In this document: positions 26,903 to 35,204 of the stretch, one piece after another
Position numbering within the stretch: the first letter of the stretch is position 1
How the letters are laid out: every line of letters begins with the position of its first letter
NCBI GenBank assembly: GCA_964464375.1
Contig: CAYXFU010000033.1
Span: 1-40,029 of the forward strand
Source: CAIOZA01 sp964464375
Lineage (GTDB): Bacteria; Bacteroidota; Ignavibacteria; Kapaibacteriales; UBA2268
Length of the DNA: 40,029 nucleotides
Direction of reading: 5' to 3'
Notes under the pieces: generated by a model
Told to the model about the DNA's origin: nothing
What the model saw: only the letters and a program-made list of their open reading frames with translations
The model's database searches: none
Translations under genes and position numbers: made by a program

Positions 26903-27325
26903 ACATACAAATTTATAAAAAAATAATAAAGGAAAAAAGTGAGTTTAAAAAATATATTTTCAGAAAGATGATGAGAAATTTTTTCAAATATGGTTATATA
27001 AGGAAAAAATTATTTGCATTGTTTATTGAGTTTTTGTTTATTTGAATTATTATTCAGTTGATTTAGAATTGAGAAAATCGATAAAATATATATATATGCC
27101 TTTGAAATAGCATCTGTTCACACTTTCTGGGAGTTGTTTGTTTGTAAATTTAAGCAACGAATCGTATCTAATTTTTATTATAGCAATAATTTATTCTAAA
27201 CAAAATCAAAAACTATGACAATTTTTTGACAAATGAATGACATTTTCATTTTACTGCATTATTAATTTTGAATCAGAGATAAATGTTAATCTCAATATAT
27301 TTTTCTAACATTTTTTAGGTGCATC
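26903..27325. other. AT-rich intergenic region between divergent genes
   Basis: About 420 nt with no convincing ORF; a short plus-strand frame that starts at 26776 only crosses the riboswitch. It should hold the promoter of the TonB receptor transcript (minus) and of the 5'-nucleotidase (plus). A TAATTTTG at 27263-27270 fits a -7 element for the latter, but a matching -33 element is not clear. Confidence 0.5.
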
Positions 27326-29215
27326 ATGAAAAAATTCATTACATTTTTTGTTGCTTTAGTGATTACAGTGTCAGTGTCATATTCCGCCATTGACACATTA
27401 ACAATTCTTCATCTGAGTGACACACACTCCAATATGATCGCCGGTGGAAGCCGTGATCAAAATCTTGTAGGCTCTATCGGTGGATTAGCAAGAGCAGCGA
27501 CTATGATTGGACTTGCAAATCAACAAAATCCGGGAAAAACTATGCTTCTTCATGCAGGAGATTACACAACCGGTGATTTACTATTCAACTTTTATTTTGG
27601 CGTACCCGAGCTCATGATTTACAAATCACTTGGAATGTCTGCGATAGTACTAGGGAATCACGAATTTGATCTGCAAGCCAGCACACTTAATGATGCAGTT
27701 GCAGCCGCTTTCAAAGATGGCGGTATCCCATTGTTATCTTCAAATTTAATTATTCCTGAAGACTCACTACTAAATCTTAAGAAATATATAGTTCCAAATG
27801 TTATCAATACTTATGGCAATACAAAAGTGGGTGTGTTCGGATTAACGTCTCCTATTACAAATATGATTGCATTTCCGGCTCCTGCAATGGTAAGTGATGA
27901 ATTAGAAAATTTTACAATACAAGCTGTTACTGATTTGAAAACTCAGGGATGTGATGTGATTATAATGGTTTCACATCTGGGAATTGATGTTGATGAACAA
28001 TTGGCACAAGTTCCGGGTATAGATTTAATAATAGCAAGTCACGATCATATCATTCTTGCAGAGCCGAAAGTAGTAGACAATGGTTCAAATATAACAATGA
28101 TAGTTGAAAGCGGTCCGTTTTATCAACATTTGGGGCAGGCAGAAATTGTTGTTAATGATGGAAAAATTAGAAAATTCAGCTGGGTGAATCACTTTTTAGA
28201 TAATACTATACCAGAAGAACCAACAATTAAAGCAACGATTGAAGCTCTCATTGCCGATCAGGAAAGTCAATATCCTGTAAAGCTTTTTACTCAGAAAGTT
28301 GCAGAAGCCACCGATAATTTCCGTGAAGAAGCAACCACCAGATTGCTTAAAGGAAACAATGAAACCCCGGTAGGGAATCTGATAACAGATGCATATTTAG
28401 CTTTGACTAATACTGACATCGCTCTCACAGCAGGAACTTTGACAGCAGAACCATTGTACAAAGGAGCATTAGTTGGTAATGATCTTTACAGGATGTTTGG
28501 TTGGGGATTCAATACAGACAATGGATTAGGATATAAACTTACCACATTCCAGATGTATGGTGCCGCTCTTTGGGGAGTTCTTGACTGGACACTTAACTTG
28601 ATTGCACAAAATGATGAGTATTTTATCATGCCCGGAGGAATGAAATATCACTATGAGGTACAGTATTTCAACCAACCGGATGAGACGTACAAACTGGCAG
28701 GTAAACTTTTAAGTGTTGAAATTGGTGGTAAACCTCTTGAGATGGATAAAATCTATACTGTAACCGCCAGTGAATTTATTCCTTATTTTCTTCAAACAGT
28801 ATTGAATATACCAATCGATAGTGTTAATTATGTACCTAATGTTTCAGAGCTTGAAGTTGTGCTTGGTTATGCATCAGCACTTGGAACAATAACACCCAAA
28901 GTAGAAGGAAGAGCAATTTGTGATGCAGTAACATCAGTCGAGGATTTAAGGCAATTATCAGATATGAATTTGTCTATTTATCCGAATCCGGTAGTGGATA
29001 ATTCAACAGTTTTCTTCGAGACAAGAGAAGCTGGTAATGGCATTATGTCTATAATAGATCCGATGGGCAGAGAAGTTTACAGAGAAGATATGGGGTATCT
29101 TGCTGTTAGATCTCAGTCAAGGAGTTTTAATGCTACGAAATTCGCACCGGGTGTGTATGTTATTCAGATCAGAAGCGGCAAAAGTGTTACTACAAAGAGC
29201 TTCGTGAAGATATAA
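27326..29215 (+). CDS. Secreted 5'-nucleotidase/metallophosphatase with T9SS sorting domain
   Basis: A 629-aa UshA-type enzyme. After a signal peptide (ITFFVALVITVSVSYSA) comes a calcineurin-like metallophosphoesterase domain with LHLSDTHSNM (Asp32, His34), HAGDYTTG, LGNHEFD, SHLGID and ASHDH, the dimetal ligands. The C-terminal 5'-nucleotidase domain (about 330-530) has TPVGNLITDAYLA. The end is a T9SS sorting domain (LSIYPNPVVDN ... FAPGVYVIQIRSGKSVTTKSFVKI). It probably releases phosphate and nucleosides from extracellular nucleotides at the cell surface. ATG 27326 matches the signal peptide. It is convergent with the DUF255 gene. Confidence 0.9.
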   Translation: MKKFITFFVALVITVSVSYSAIDTLTILHLSDTHSNMIAGGSRDQNLVGSIGGLARAATMIGLANQQNPGKTMLLHAGDYTTGDLLFNFYFGVPELMIYKSLGMSAIVLGNHEFDLQASTLNDAVAAAFKDGGIPLLSSNLIIPEDSLLNLKKYIVPNVINTYGNTKVGVFGLTSPITNMIAFPAPAMVSDELENFTIQAVTDLKTQGCDVIIMVSHLGIDVDEQLAQVPGIDLIIASHDHIILAEPKVVDNGSNITMIVESGPFYQHLGQAEIVVNDGKIRKFSWVNHFLDNTIPEEPTIKATIEALIADQESQYPVKLFTQKVAEATDNFREEATTRLLKGNNETPVGNLITDAYLALTNTDIALTAGTLTAEPLYKGALVGNDLYRMFGWGFNTDNGLGYKLTTFQMYGAALWGVLDWTLNLIAQNDEYFIMPGGMKYHYEVQYFNQPDETYKLAGKLLSVEIGGKPLEMDKIYTVTASEFIPYFLQTVLNIPIDSVNYVPNVSELEVVLGYASALGTITPKVEGRAICDAVTSVEDLRQLSDMNLSIYPNPVVDNSTVFFETREAGNGIMSIIDPMGREVYREDMGYLAVRSQSRSFNATKFAPGVYVIQIRSGKSVTTKSFVKI

Positions 29216-29240
29216 ATTAATTTTTTTATGCAGTAAATCT

Positions 29241-29279
29241 AATGAAGAATCTAGTCCAGTTTGGATTAGATTCTTCATT
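29241..29279. terminator. Hairpin between convergent genes
   Basis: An 18-bp stem with one G-T pair: AATGAAGAATCTAGTCCA and TGGATTAGATTCTTCATT around GTT. It lies 25 nt after the 5'-nucleotidase stop and 17 nt after the DUF255 stop on the other strand. It probably serves both transcripts; neither side has a strong T tract. Confidence 0.55.
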
Positions 29280-29296
29280 TCATTAAAAAAGACAGA

Positions 29297-31330
29297 CTAA
29301 AAGGTTATCTGCTCCAAAGCTTTTTTTACATCAGTTACAGGCATTTTGCAAAGTTTGTCTTTGCAGACGTAGATTGTGGTATGACCTGGAATTAGCTTAC
29401 CTTTGAGTGAAGGTAGAGTTCCTTCTTCTTTTCCGACTGCGAGGAAAACGTTGGGTAAATAGTGCTGGTCAAATTCTTTTCGGAGATTCTCGCAATCTTC
29501 GCCGACGATTGCAACTAAATAAGATCCGGATGTGAACCACGCAAGAAGTATATCCCAGTTTGCGAAGAAAGAGCTACCGGATACAAGTCTGTTGTGTACA
29601 TTCTCTAACATTCTTTGTGATCTGCCGATATAGTCATCGTTATAGAAATACTGACCAAGCACGTAAAGATTCTTTGCAATAGTTGAATTAGCGGCTGGAA
29701 TCACGTTGTCAGAAAGCTCCATTGTTCTGGCAATAAGCTCAGGATCTATATTTGATGTATAGAAGAACATCCCGCTTTTTGAGTCTGCGAAGTGTGCGAT
29801 AGTATATTCAGTTAGACTCTGTGCAGAATAAAGCCATTTTTCGTCAAATGTTGCCTGATAGAGTGCTATGAAAGCCTCGATTGTGAATGCATAATCATCT
29901 AAGAATGCGTTGATTGTGGCTTTTCCGTTCTTATAATTACGATACAATCTATTCTCATCGGTTTTCAGTTTTGTGATTATGAATTCGGCTGTTTTCAGAG
30001 CAGTGGAAAGATAATCTTCTTTTCCGAAAACACGATAGGCGTCAATATATCCCTTTAGCATCATTGCGTTCCACGATGTTAGAATCTTGTCATCGAGCCC
30101 GGGACGAATTCGCTTTTCACGGACTTCGAGTAACTTAGTCTTTGTTTGCTTAATGATGTCAGTAAGTTCAGTTTCAGATATATTTTGTTTATCTGCAAAA
30201 GCCTTTTCAGTTGTGGATTTGAGGAGTATGTTCTGACCGTGTTCCCAGTTGCCTTTATCGGTGACATTGTAGTAATCACACATCAAATCAGAGTTTTCGC
30301 CGAGAATATCTTTCAATTCACTTTTCGTCCAGATGTAGAACTTACCCTCGACTCCCTCGCTGTCAGCATCCAGAGAAGAATAAAAGCCATTTTCGGGAGA
30401 GGTTAATTCTCGTTTGCAGAATTCGAGAGTTTCAGTTACTATCGATTTATAATACGGATCATTGCAAAGCTGATAAGCCGATGAATAGAGGCTTACGAGC
30501 TGAGCATTGTCGTAGAGCATTTTCTCGAAATGGGGAACTTTCCACTGAACGTCGGTCGAATATCTTGCGAAGCCTCCGCCAATCTGATCATAGATGCCGC
30601 CGTCAGCCATTTTATCAAGAGTTATTTTCACTGCATAGAAGGCATCTGTTGTTTGAGTGAGATAGAAATAATTGAGTAAGAACTGATAGCCGACTGGCAG
30701 GGGGAATTTCGGTGCACGCTTGTGTCCGCCCAGCTCAAAGTCAATACCTGTCTTCCAATTATTGAAAATAGCATCCAGATCGCTTTTGTTAAATTCGCTG
30801 ATTTCTTGCGATGAATAAAGCAGTTCGCTTGCTTTGACGCCATCGGTGAGAGCTTTTGCCTGTTCTTCGGTTTTCACGGGGTTCTGTTTGACGAAATTCG
30901 CAACCTGAGACAGCATATCGAGCCATTGCGCTTTGGGAAAATATGTTCCTCCGTAGATTGGTCTTCCGTCGGGCAGTGCGATGCAGTTCAGGGGCCAGCC
31001 ACCATTGCCGTTGATGAGCTGGACGGCAGACATATAGACACTATCGATATCAGGTCTTTCTTCGCGGTCAACCTTGATGGAGACAAAATTCGCATTCATG
31101 AACTCAGCCACTTCTTCATCTTCGAAGCACTCGTGCTCCATGACGTGGCACCAGTGGCAGGCTGCATAGCCGATGCTGATGATGAGAAGTTTGTTTTCGC
31201 TGCGGGCTTTGTTCAGAGCTTCTTCACCCCAGGCATACCAGTTGACCGGATTGTGGGCATGCTGAAGAAGATAAGGACTGGTCTCGTTGATGAGATTGTT
31301 AGTATATTTATGATTTATATTATTTTGCAT
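29297..31330 (-). CDS. DUF255 thioredoxin-fold protein (YyaL/SSP411 family)
   Basis: A 677-aa protein with the family hallmark at its N terminus: NETSPYLLQHAHNPVNWYAW, then ISIGYAACHWCHVMEHE with the redox pair Cys58-x-x-Cys61, and VDREERPDID. The remaining ~500 residues are an alpha/alpha-barrel-like region (GGFARYSTDVQWKVPHFEKM, LTSWNAMMLKGYIDA, LDDYAFTIEAFIALYQAT). The N-terminal domain is thioredoxin-like and the C-terminal part resembles sugar epimerases such as cellobiose/GlcNAc 2-epimerase. No signal peptide is seen, so it is probably cytoplasmic. Its physiological substrate is not known. Length matches the family. Confidence 0.9.
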   Translation of the reverse strand: MQNNINHKYTNNLINETSPYLLQHAHNPVNWYAWGEEALNKARSENKLLIISIGYAACHWCHVMEHECFEDEEVAEFMNANFVSIKVDREERPDIDSVYMSAVQLINGNGGWPLNCIALPDGRPIYGGTYFPKAQWLDMLSQVANFVKQNPVKTEEQAKALTDGVKASELLYSSQEISEFNKSDLDAIFNNWKTGIDFELGGHKRAPKFPLPVGYQFLLNYFYLTQTTDAFYAVKITLDKMADGGIYDQIGGGFARYSTDVQWKVPHFEKMLYDNAQLVSLYSSAYQLCNDPYYKSIVTETLEFCKRELTSPENGFYSSLDADSEGVEGKFYIWTKSELKDILGENSDLMCDYYNVTDKGNWEHGQNILLKSTTEKAFADKQNISETELTDIIKQTKTKLLEVREKRIRPGLDDKILTSWNAMMLKGYIDAYRVFGKEDYLSTALKTAEFIITKLKTDENRLYRNYKNGKATINAFLDDYAFTIEAFIALYQATFDEKWLYSAQSLTEYTIAHFADSKSGMFFYTSNIDPELIARTMELSDNVIPAANSTIAKNLYVLGQYFYNDDYIGRSQRMLENVHNRLVSGSSFFANWDILLAWFTSGSYLVAIVGEDCENLRKEFDQHYLPNVFLAVGKEEGTLPSLKGKLIPGHTTIYVCKDKLCKMPVTDVKKALEQITF

Positions 31331-31428
31331 ATTTGTAGTATTGGATTAAAAAAGAATAAAAGATGTTGGAGTAGTTGAATAATTGTAATAAATTTCGATA
31401 GGGTTGCAATTTAAATGTTTAAGAGTAA

Positions 31429-31448
31429 GGGCAATTCATGAATTGCCC
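31429..31448. repeat. GGGCAATTCA palindrome after the RAYT gene
   Basis: A perfect 20-nt palindrome (GGGCAATTCA / TGAATTGCCC) flanked by GTAA and CCTAC. The flanks match those of the palindromes at 31690 and 32067. Translated, it would read GAIHELPL. Confidence 0.8.
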
Positions 31449-31451
31449 CTA

Positions 31452-31478
31452 CAAAAACAATAACATTTCAGAATTAAT
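31452..31478. repeat. Direct repeat left of the RAYT, overlapping its stop codon
   Basis: 27 nt that match 32094-32120 at 24 of 27 positions (both end in CAGAATTAAT). Each copy directly follows a GGGC...GCCCCTAC palindrome, so the RAYT gene is bracketed by a palindrome-plus-tail unit. Confidence 0.75.
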
Positions 31479-32007
31479 GATTATACTCATCATCTATCCA
31501 ATTTAAAGGATTATTCTCAATATATTTTCTGATTTCGTATAATTCTTTATCATTTCTGATCACATGTTCATAAAAATTTCGTTGCCAGACGGGAATACCA
31601 GGTGAATTCCGAATTTCGTTGATTCGTTTTGTGCAGATGGATTTAAATCCAGAAATAAACGATGATATTGATTTTGTTTGCAATCGTAAGGGCGAACGGC
31701 CGTTCGCCCCTACATTACCAGGTTCAATATTATATTGTTTGTCAATTAAAACAATTGCATGAATATGATTCGGCATAACAACAAAATAATCAATTTTCAT
31801 CTCCTTGCGGATTTCTTCAGATTTTAATAATTCTTCTTTGACAATCTCCCCAAATTCATTCAATAACAAAACATCATCAACAAATTCTCCAAATAATTGT
31901 TGCCGGATTTGGGTACACATCGTTATAAAATAATATCCAGACTGCGAATAATCATATTCTTTCAGTCGGATTGATTTGCGATGTTGAATTTCGTGGTTGT
32001 TTTCCAT
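31474..32007 (-). CDS. REP-associated tyrosine transposase (RAYT)
   Basis: A 177-aa Y1/HUH transposase-like protein of the IS200-related RAYT type, which acts on short palindromic (REP) elements rather than on a classical insertion sequence. It has KEYDYSQSGYYFITMCTQ at the N terminus, the HUH motif in MPNHIHAIVLI (His81, His83), and the catalytic Tyr in WQRNFYEHVIRN (Tyr146), followed by KYIENNPLNW. Residues 98-108 (NVGANGRSPLR) are encoded by a perfect palindrome (31690-31709) of the same class as those flanking the gene. The stop codon lies in a 27-nt direct repeat found again upstream of the gene. No intact insertion-sequence ends are seen. Confidence 0.9.
   Translation of the reverse strand: MENNHEIQHRKSIRLKEYDYSQSGYYFITMCTQIRQQLFGEFVDDVLLLNEFGEIVKEELLKSEEIRKEMKIDYFVVMPNHIHAIVLIDKQYNIEPGNVGANGRSPLRLQTKSISSFISGFKSICTKRINEIRNSPGIPVWQRNFYEHVIRNDKELYEIRKYIENNPLNWIDDEYNH
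31690..31709. repeat. GGGCGAACGG palindrome inside the RAYT gene
   Basis: Perfect 20-nt palindrome GGGCGAACGGCCGTTCGCCC with flanks GTAA and CTAC. It is in frame, encoding VGANGRSP, and nearly identical to the one upstream of the gene at 32067-32086. Confidence 0.85.
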
Positions 32008-32066
32008 GCTTTTTCATTAATTAATTTCGTAGAGACTAAAGTTTGGGGCAAACATTAGAACTGTAA

Positions 32067-32086
32067 GGGCGAACGGCCGTTTGCCC
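32067..32086. repeat. GGGCGAACGG palindrome upstream of the RAYT gene
   Basis: Same as 31690-31709 with one C-to-T change in the right arm (GGGCGAACGG / CCGTTTGCCC), flanked by GTAA and CCTAC. Confidence 0.8.
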
Positions 32087-32093
32087 CTACGTT

Positions 32094-32120
32094 CAAAAAC
32101 GATAACATGGCAGAATTAAT
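32094..32120. repeat. Direct repeat right of the RAYT
   Basis: Partner of 31452-31478 (24 of 27 identical). It ends directly at the T tract of the DUF2971 gene terminator, so the RAYT unit sits immediately behind that terminator. Confidence 0.75.
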
Positions 32121-32143
32121 AAAAACCCTTCGGGGAGGAAGGG
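32121..32143 (-). terminator. Intrinsic terminator of the DUF2971 transcript
   Basis: On the minus strand CCCTTC-CTCCCC-GAAGGG forms a 6-bp GC-rich stem followed by TTTTTATT. It lies 10 nt after the DUF2971 stop codon, in classical terminator form. Confidence 0.8.
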
Positions 32144-32153
32144 CTTGTAGATT

Positions 32154-33020
32154 TTAAATTTCTATTATCCGAGGGATTAGTTTAAATTCAATATCATCTA
32201 ATTCAATTTGAAAGAATTTAACATCCTGATAATCACTATTACTATGAATAATTTCTATTATTTTTTTTCTATTTTCGAGGTCAGAGCGAAGCCCAAAATA
32301 AATTTCTTTTATGATTTTTGGCTGAAAACCAAATAAATGTAATTTATGATTATCATTTTCAATTATTTCATCAGCATCATCAAGCCTTCTTAACACTCTC
32401 CATTCTTTTTCATAGCCCCAGTGAATGCTTTTATAAAAAAAAGTCTCATTTAATTCATCTACATTATATGGATCCCTAATCAATGGTCTTTCAGATTTGT
32501 AATTAACTTTTCTAAGGTTCCGATAATTCATTTCAAAATGTTCTTTTTCACAAAAGAAATCATTATCAGTATCAAAACCTATTACAAAACCTTTATTATA
32601 CTCACCATAATGTGCCCACATAATAATATTCAAGGGATCTTCAGTGAAACTAAGTATGCCAAATGTATTATTAAGAATCATTAAAAAACCAGGAACTAAA
32701 TCTTTATAATAATTTTGAATCCAGTTATCAGGATCTTCTTTTTTGTAAGGATTTTCTTGATTTCGAGTATTTTTTTCAAATACAAGCCATTCTGATGGTG
32801 ACATCATAATAAATGCATTGTCTGGTAGAGATTTCAAGAAATAATCTTGATAGGCATCTTCTCCAATTTTACTTAATAAATCCATTTTATCGAATTCATT
32901 TGGTTCAAAATATGGGAATAATTCGAAAGGGTCATTTAGAAAATCTCTTGGTGAAAATTTAAGTGATGTTTTATTCAAAACTTCAATAATATGAACATCT
33001 ATATATTTATATAAAATCAT
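32154..33020 (-). CDS. DUF2971 protein
   Basis: A 288-aa protein matching DUF2971: LYKYIDVHIIEVLNKTSLKF and SPRDFLNDPFEL at the N terminus, LSFTEDPLNIIMWAHYGEYNKGFVIGFD in the middle, and KEWRVLRRLDD later. The family is widespread in accessory regions; its biochemical role is not established to my knowledge. It lies 33 nt after a TPR protein gene on the same strand and ends at a good terminator, so the two form a probable operon. Composition is clearly AT-rich. Confidence 0.8.
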   Translation of the reverse strand: MILYKYIDVHIIEVLNKTSLKFSPRDFLNDPFELFPYFEPNEFDKMDLLSKIGEDAYQDYFLKSLPDNAFIMMSPSEWLVFEKNTRNQENPYKKEDPDNWIQNYYKDLVPGFLMILNNTFGILSFTEDPLNIIMWAHYGEYNKGFVIGFDTDNDFFCEKEHFEMNYRNLRKVNYKSERPLIRDPYNVDELNETFFYKSIHWGYEKEWRVLRRLDDADEIIENDNHKLHLFGFQPKIIKEIYFGLRSDLENRKKIIEIIHSNSDYQDVKFFQIELDDIEFKLIPRIIEI

Positions 33021-33053
33021 TTTAATTTCTTTTGTTATATTACAAAGTTTAAA

Positions 33054-33890
33054 TCACCATTTATAAGCAAAAGATTTAACTACTGAATCATATAGTAAGT
33101 CTCCACCTTCAACATACTTTTTGGGTAAACATACTTTGTTTACAAGATCAAAGTAACCAGTCTGAATAACCTCATCAGGATTTAAATTAATCTCAATCCA
33201 ATGAGACTTTTTATAAACTATATTTTCTTTTTTATCTTTTATAGTAAGTTCAACCTCAATATGTGAAATCGTAATTGGGGATCTATTTTGAACCGTTGTT
33301 GACCAACTATAAATACAGTCTAAATTACTACCTTGTTCGTATTGCCAATAATCGTGAGTAAGTTTAACATAATAAGAATAACAAGATAATTTTTTATTAT
33401 TAATTATTGCATATTCTTTTCCTAAATTTTTACTGCAATTCCAAATGCCGCGAAATGAATTTATTCTTGTATTTTCAGAATTCTTTATAGCATTCCAATC
33501 TTCATTAATAAAACATAATACTTTAGTATATGCTTCGATTCCTAATAAATATTCCATTTGATTTTCATAAATTGTTCCTAGATTAAAGTAAGCATTACCG
33601 AAATAAAAACTCGTATTACCACTTTCTATCCACAACTTTATTATTTCTATTGCTTTTTTATAATTTCCAATCTGATAATAGCACAATTGTAAATACCAAC
33701 AAGTGTTCGCATATTGTTCGCCATCCGAACCAGCAAACAATTCAAGTGCTTTATGAAAATTTTGAATAGCTTCTTTATAATTTTTACTATTCTGATAAGA
33801 TAATCCAGATTCATAAAATTCATCAGCTGTATTCTGGCAATAAACAATTGTAATGCTTGTTAGGAAAATTAGTATTCGGATAAATTTCAT
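33054..33890 (-). CDS. Exported TPR protein
   Basis: A 278-aa protein: signal peptide (FIRILIFLTSITIVYC), then at least three TPR units (EFYESGLSYQNSKNYKEAIQ, CWYLQLCYYQIGNYKKAIEI, YFNLGTIYENQMEYLLGIEA). The C-terminal ~110 residues are unassigned and beta-rich (SPITISHIEVELTIKDKKEN). The start ATG 33890 has GGAG about 10 nt upstream; an in-frame TTG at 33905 overlaps that site and is less likely. It is co-directional with the DUF2971 gene. Function unknown; the TPRs suggest protein binding outside the cytoplasm. Confidence 0.7.
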   Translation of the reverse strand: MKFIRILIFLTSITIVYCQNTADEFYESGLSYQNSKNYKEAIQNFHKALELFAGSDGEQYANTCWYLQLCYYQIGNYKKAIEIIKLWIESGNTSFYFGNAYFNLGTIYENQMEYLLGIEAYTKVLCFINEDWNAIKNSENTRINSFRGIWNCSKNLGKEYAIINNKKLSCYSYYVKLTHDYWQYEQGSNLDCIYSWSTTVQNRSPITISHIEVELTIKDKKENIVYKKSHWIEINLNPDEVIQTGYFDLVNKVCLPKKYVEGGDLLYDSVVKSFAYKW

Positions 33891-34249
33891 ATTCTTCTTC
33901 TCCAATTAAATAAGAAAATTAACATTATATTAAACAATCGCAACATTACTTACTTCTCTAATCAAATCTCCAATTTGGACATTGTAGCTGCGATTACGGT
34001 TGTTAATACTTTTATTTTAAAATTTAAAGTAATTTTGTTGACGATTCTTTTATTTGCCTACTTAATTTAAAATATGTCGCTAAACAAACATATGAAAAAA
34101 AATGAATATATAACAAGAAATAATTCGGAAAATTGACAAAATTAGATAAATTGATTATTAGATTCATCACTCATATTTTACACTTCTAGTATTTATCCTA
34201 TCTTTTTATTATATTGAATATCTGTATTAATTAAAACTTGGCGGTAAAA
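33891..34249. other. Intergenic region between divergent genes
   Basis: About 360 nt with no supported gene. A stretch at 33930-34005 has higher GC than its surroundings and carries inverted 7-mers AATCGCA / TGCGATT about 50 nt apart. Its minus-strand frames could be the tail of a lost gene (NVQIGDLIREVSNVAIV then stop), but I do not recognise it. Confidence 0.4.
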
Positions 34250-35158
34250 ATGAAACTGTTTTTTTGTATATTGTCAGTAATGCTTCTGTTCATCATAAAT
34301 TGCAGTGAGACTAAGGAAACTAGTTCAACCAGTACATCGAAGATCAATGAGAGCACTCAGAGCGAGTTCTATCAGTATCTATCCAAAGTCAAACTGCCGG
34401 ATAAACTCAGCTTTTGCGGTGAATCGGTACCTCTAGATATAGAAGAAGTACACGAGCGCGCCGAGAGGGAATTTTATATGATGCTTCAGCAGCCCGGGCA
34501 GATAATACTCTACATCAAACGTGCAGGAAGATATTTCCCGATGTTCGAGAAGATACTGAAACAGCAGGGTGCACCGGACGATCTGAAGTATCTGTCGGTA
34601 GCAGAAAGTGCTCTGTATATGGCTCGTTCAGCTAAGGATGCGGTTGGTTTGTGGCAGTTTATTCCTGCAACTGCGAAAGCTATGGGATTAATAGTAACCG
34701 AAAATGTTGACGAAAGAAGGAACCCCGAAAAAAGCACAAAAGCCGCGATAAAGTATCTGAAGCAGGGTTATGAATCACAAAAGTCGTGGATGCTCGCCGC
34801 TGCTGGCTACAACATGGGGCACGAGAATCTGAAGGACAATGTTTCGTTCCAGAATTCGAAGGATTTCTTTGATCTTTTCCTGAATGAAGAAACATCGAGA
34901 TATATACTAAGAATAGCCATCATCAAGGAATTGATGGAGAATGCTGAGAAGTACGGAATAGAAATACCGAAGGAAGATATGTATAAGCCTGATAATTATA
35001 AGACTCTGAAAGTAGATGGAGCAATTGGCAGTATTGCTGATTGGGCGAAGAATCATGGGACAACATATAAATATGTGAAGCTTCTTAATCCGTGGATTCT
35101 GAAGAGGGAACTGCCGGCACCAGCGAAGGGTTCGGAGTGGGAGATAGCGGTGCCGTAG
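34250..35158 (+). CDS. Lytic transglycosylase (MltD-like lipoprotein)
   Basis: A 302-aa protein with an N-terminal export signal that probably ends in a lipidated Cys18 (LLFIINCSE; Asn before the Cys is not ideal). The SLT domain (about 85-230) has LKYLSVAESALYMARSAKDA with catalytic Glu119, then GLWQFIPATAKAMGL and WMLAAAGYNMG. It cuts peptidoglycan between MurNAc and GlcNAc and forms an anhydro product. The C-terminal part (ADWAKNHGTTYKYVKLLNPW) looks like a single LysM-like or related wall-binding element. ATG 34250 is chosen over TTG 34238. dnaG follows after 128 nt that contain short tandem repeats. Confidence 0.85.
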   Translation: MKLFFCILSVMLLFIINCSETKETSSTSTSKINESTQSEFYQYLSKVKLPDKLSFCGESVPLDIEEVHERAEREFYMMLQQPGQIILYIKRAGRYFPMFEKILKQQGAPDDLKYLSVAESALYMARSAKDAVGLWQFIPATAKAMGLIVTENVDERRNPEKSTKAAIKYLKQGYESQKSWMLAAAGYNMGHENLKDNVSFQNSKDFFDLFLNEETSRYILRIAIIKELMENAEKYGIEIPKEDMYKPDNYKTLKVDGAIGSIADWAKNHGTTYKYVKLLNPWILKRELPAPAKGSEWEIAVP

Positions 35159-35164
35159 GGGCAA

Positions 35165-35204
35165 GGGACAAAGGGACAAAGGGACAAAGGGACAAAGGGA
35201 CTAG
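35165..35204. repeat. Tandem GGGACAAA octamers
   Basis: Four perfect copies of GGGACAAA (35165-35196) and one degenerate copy, within a longer purine-rich GGGACAAGGG stretch that continues to about 35221. It lies 6 nt after the transglycosylase stop. Confidence 0.85.

Noticed and set aside
26776..27045. ORF of 89 codons on the plus strand
   Set aside because: It runs antisense through the TPP riboswitch and into low-complexity AT-rich sequence; no protein-like pattern.
27226..27254. TTGACA as a -35 box for the 5'-nucleotidase gene
   Set aside because: No matching -10 at the right distance, and this lineage uses a different promoter type.
30926..31378. 150-codon plus-strand ORF
   Set aside because: Antisense shadow of the N-terminal part of the DUF255 gene, which has clear family motifs.
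31474..32007. RAYT as part of a complete IS200/IS605 insertion sequence
   Set aside because: No TnpB and no IS605-type ends; the HUH and Tyr motifs and WQRNFYEH context fit the RAYT type.
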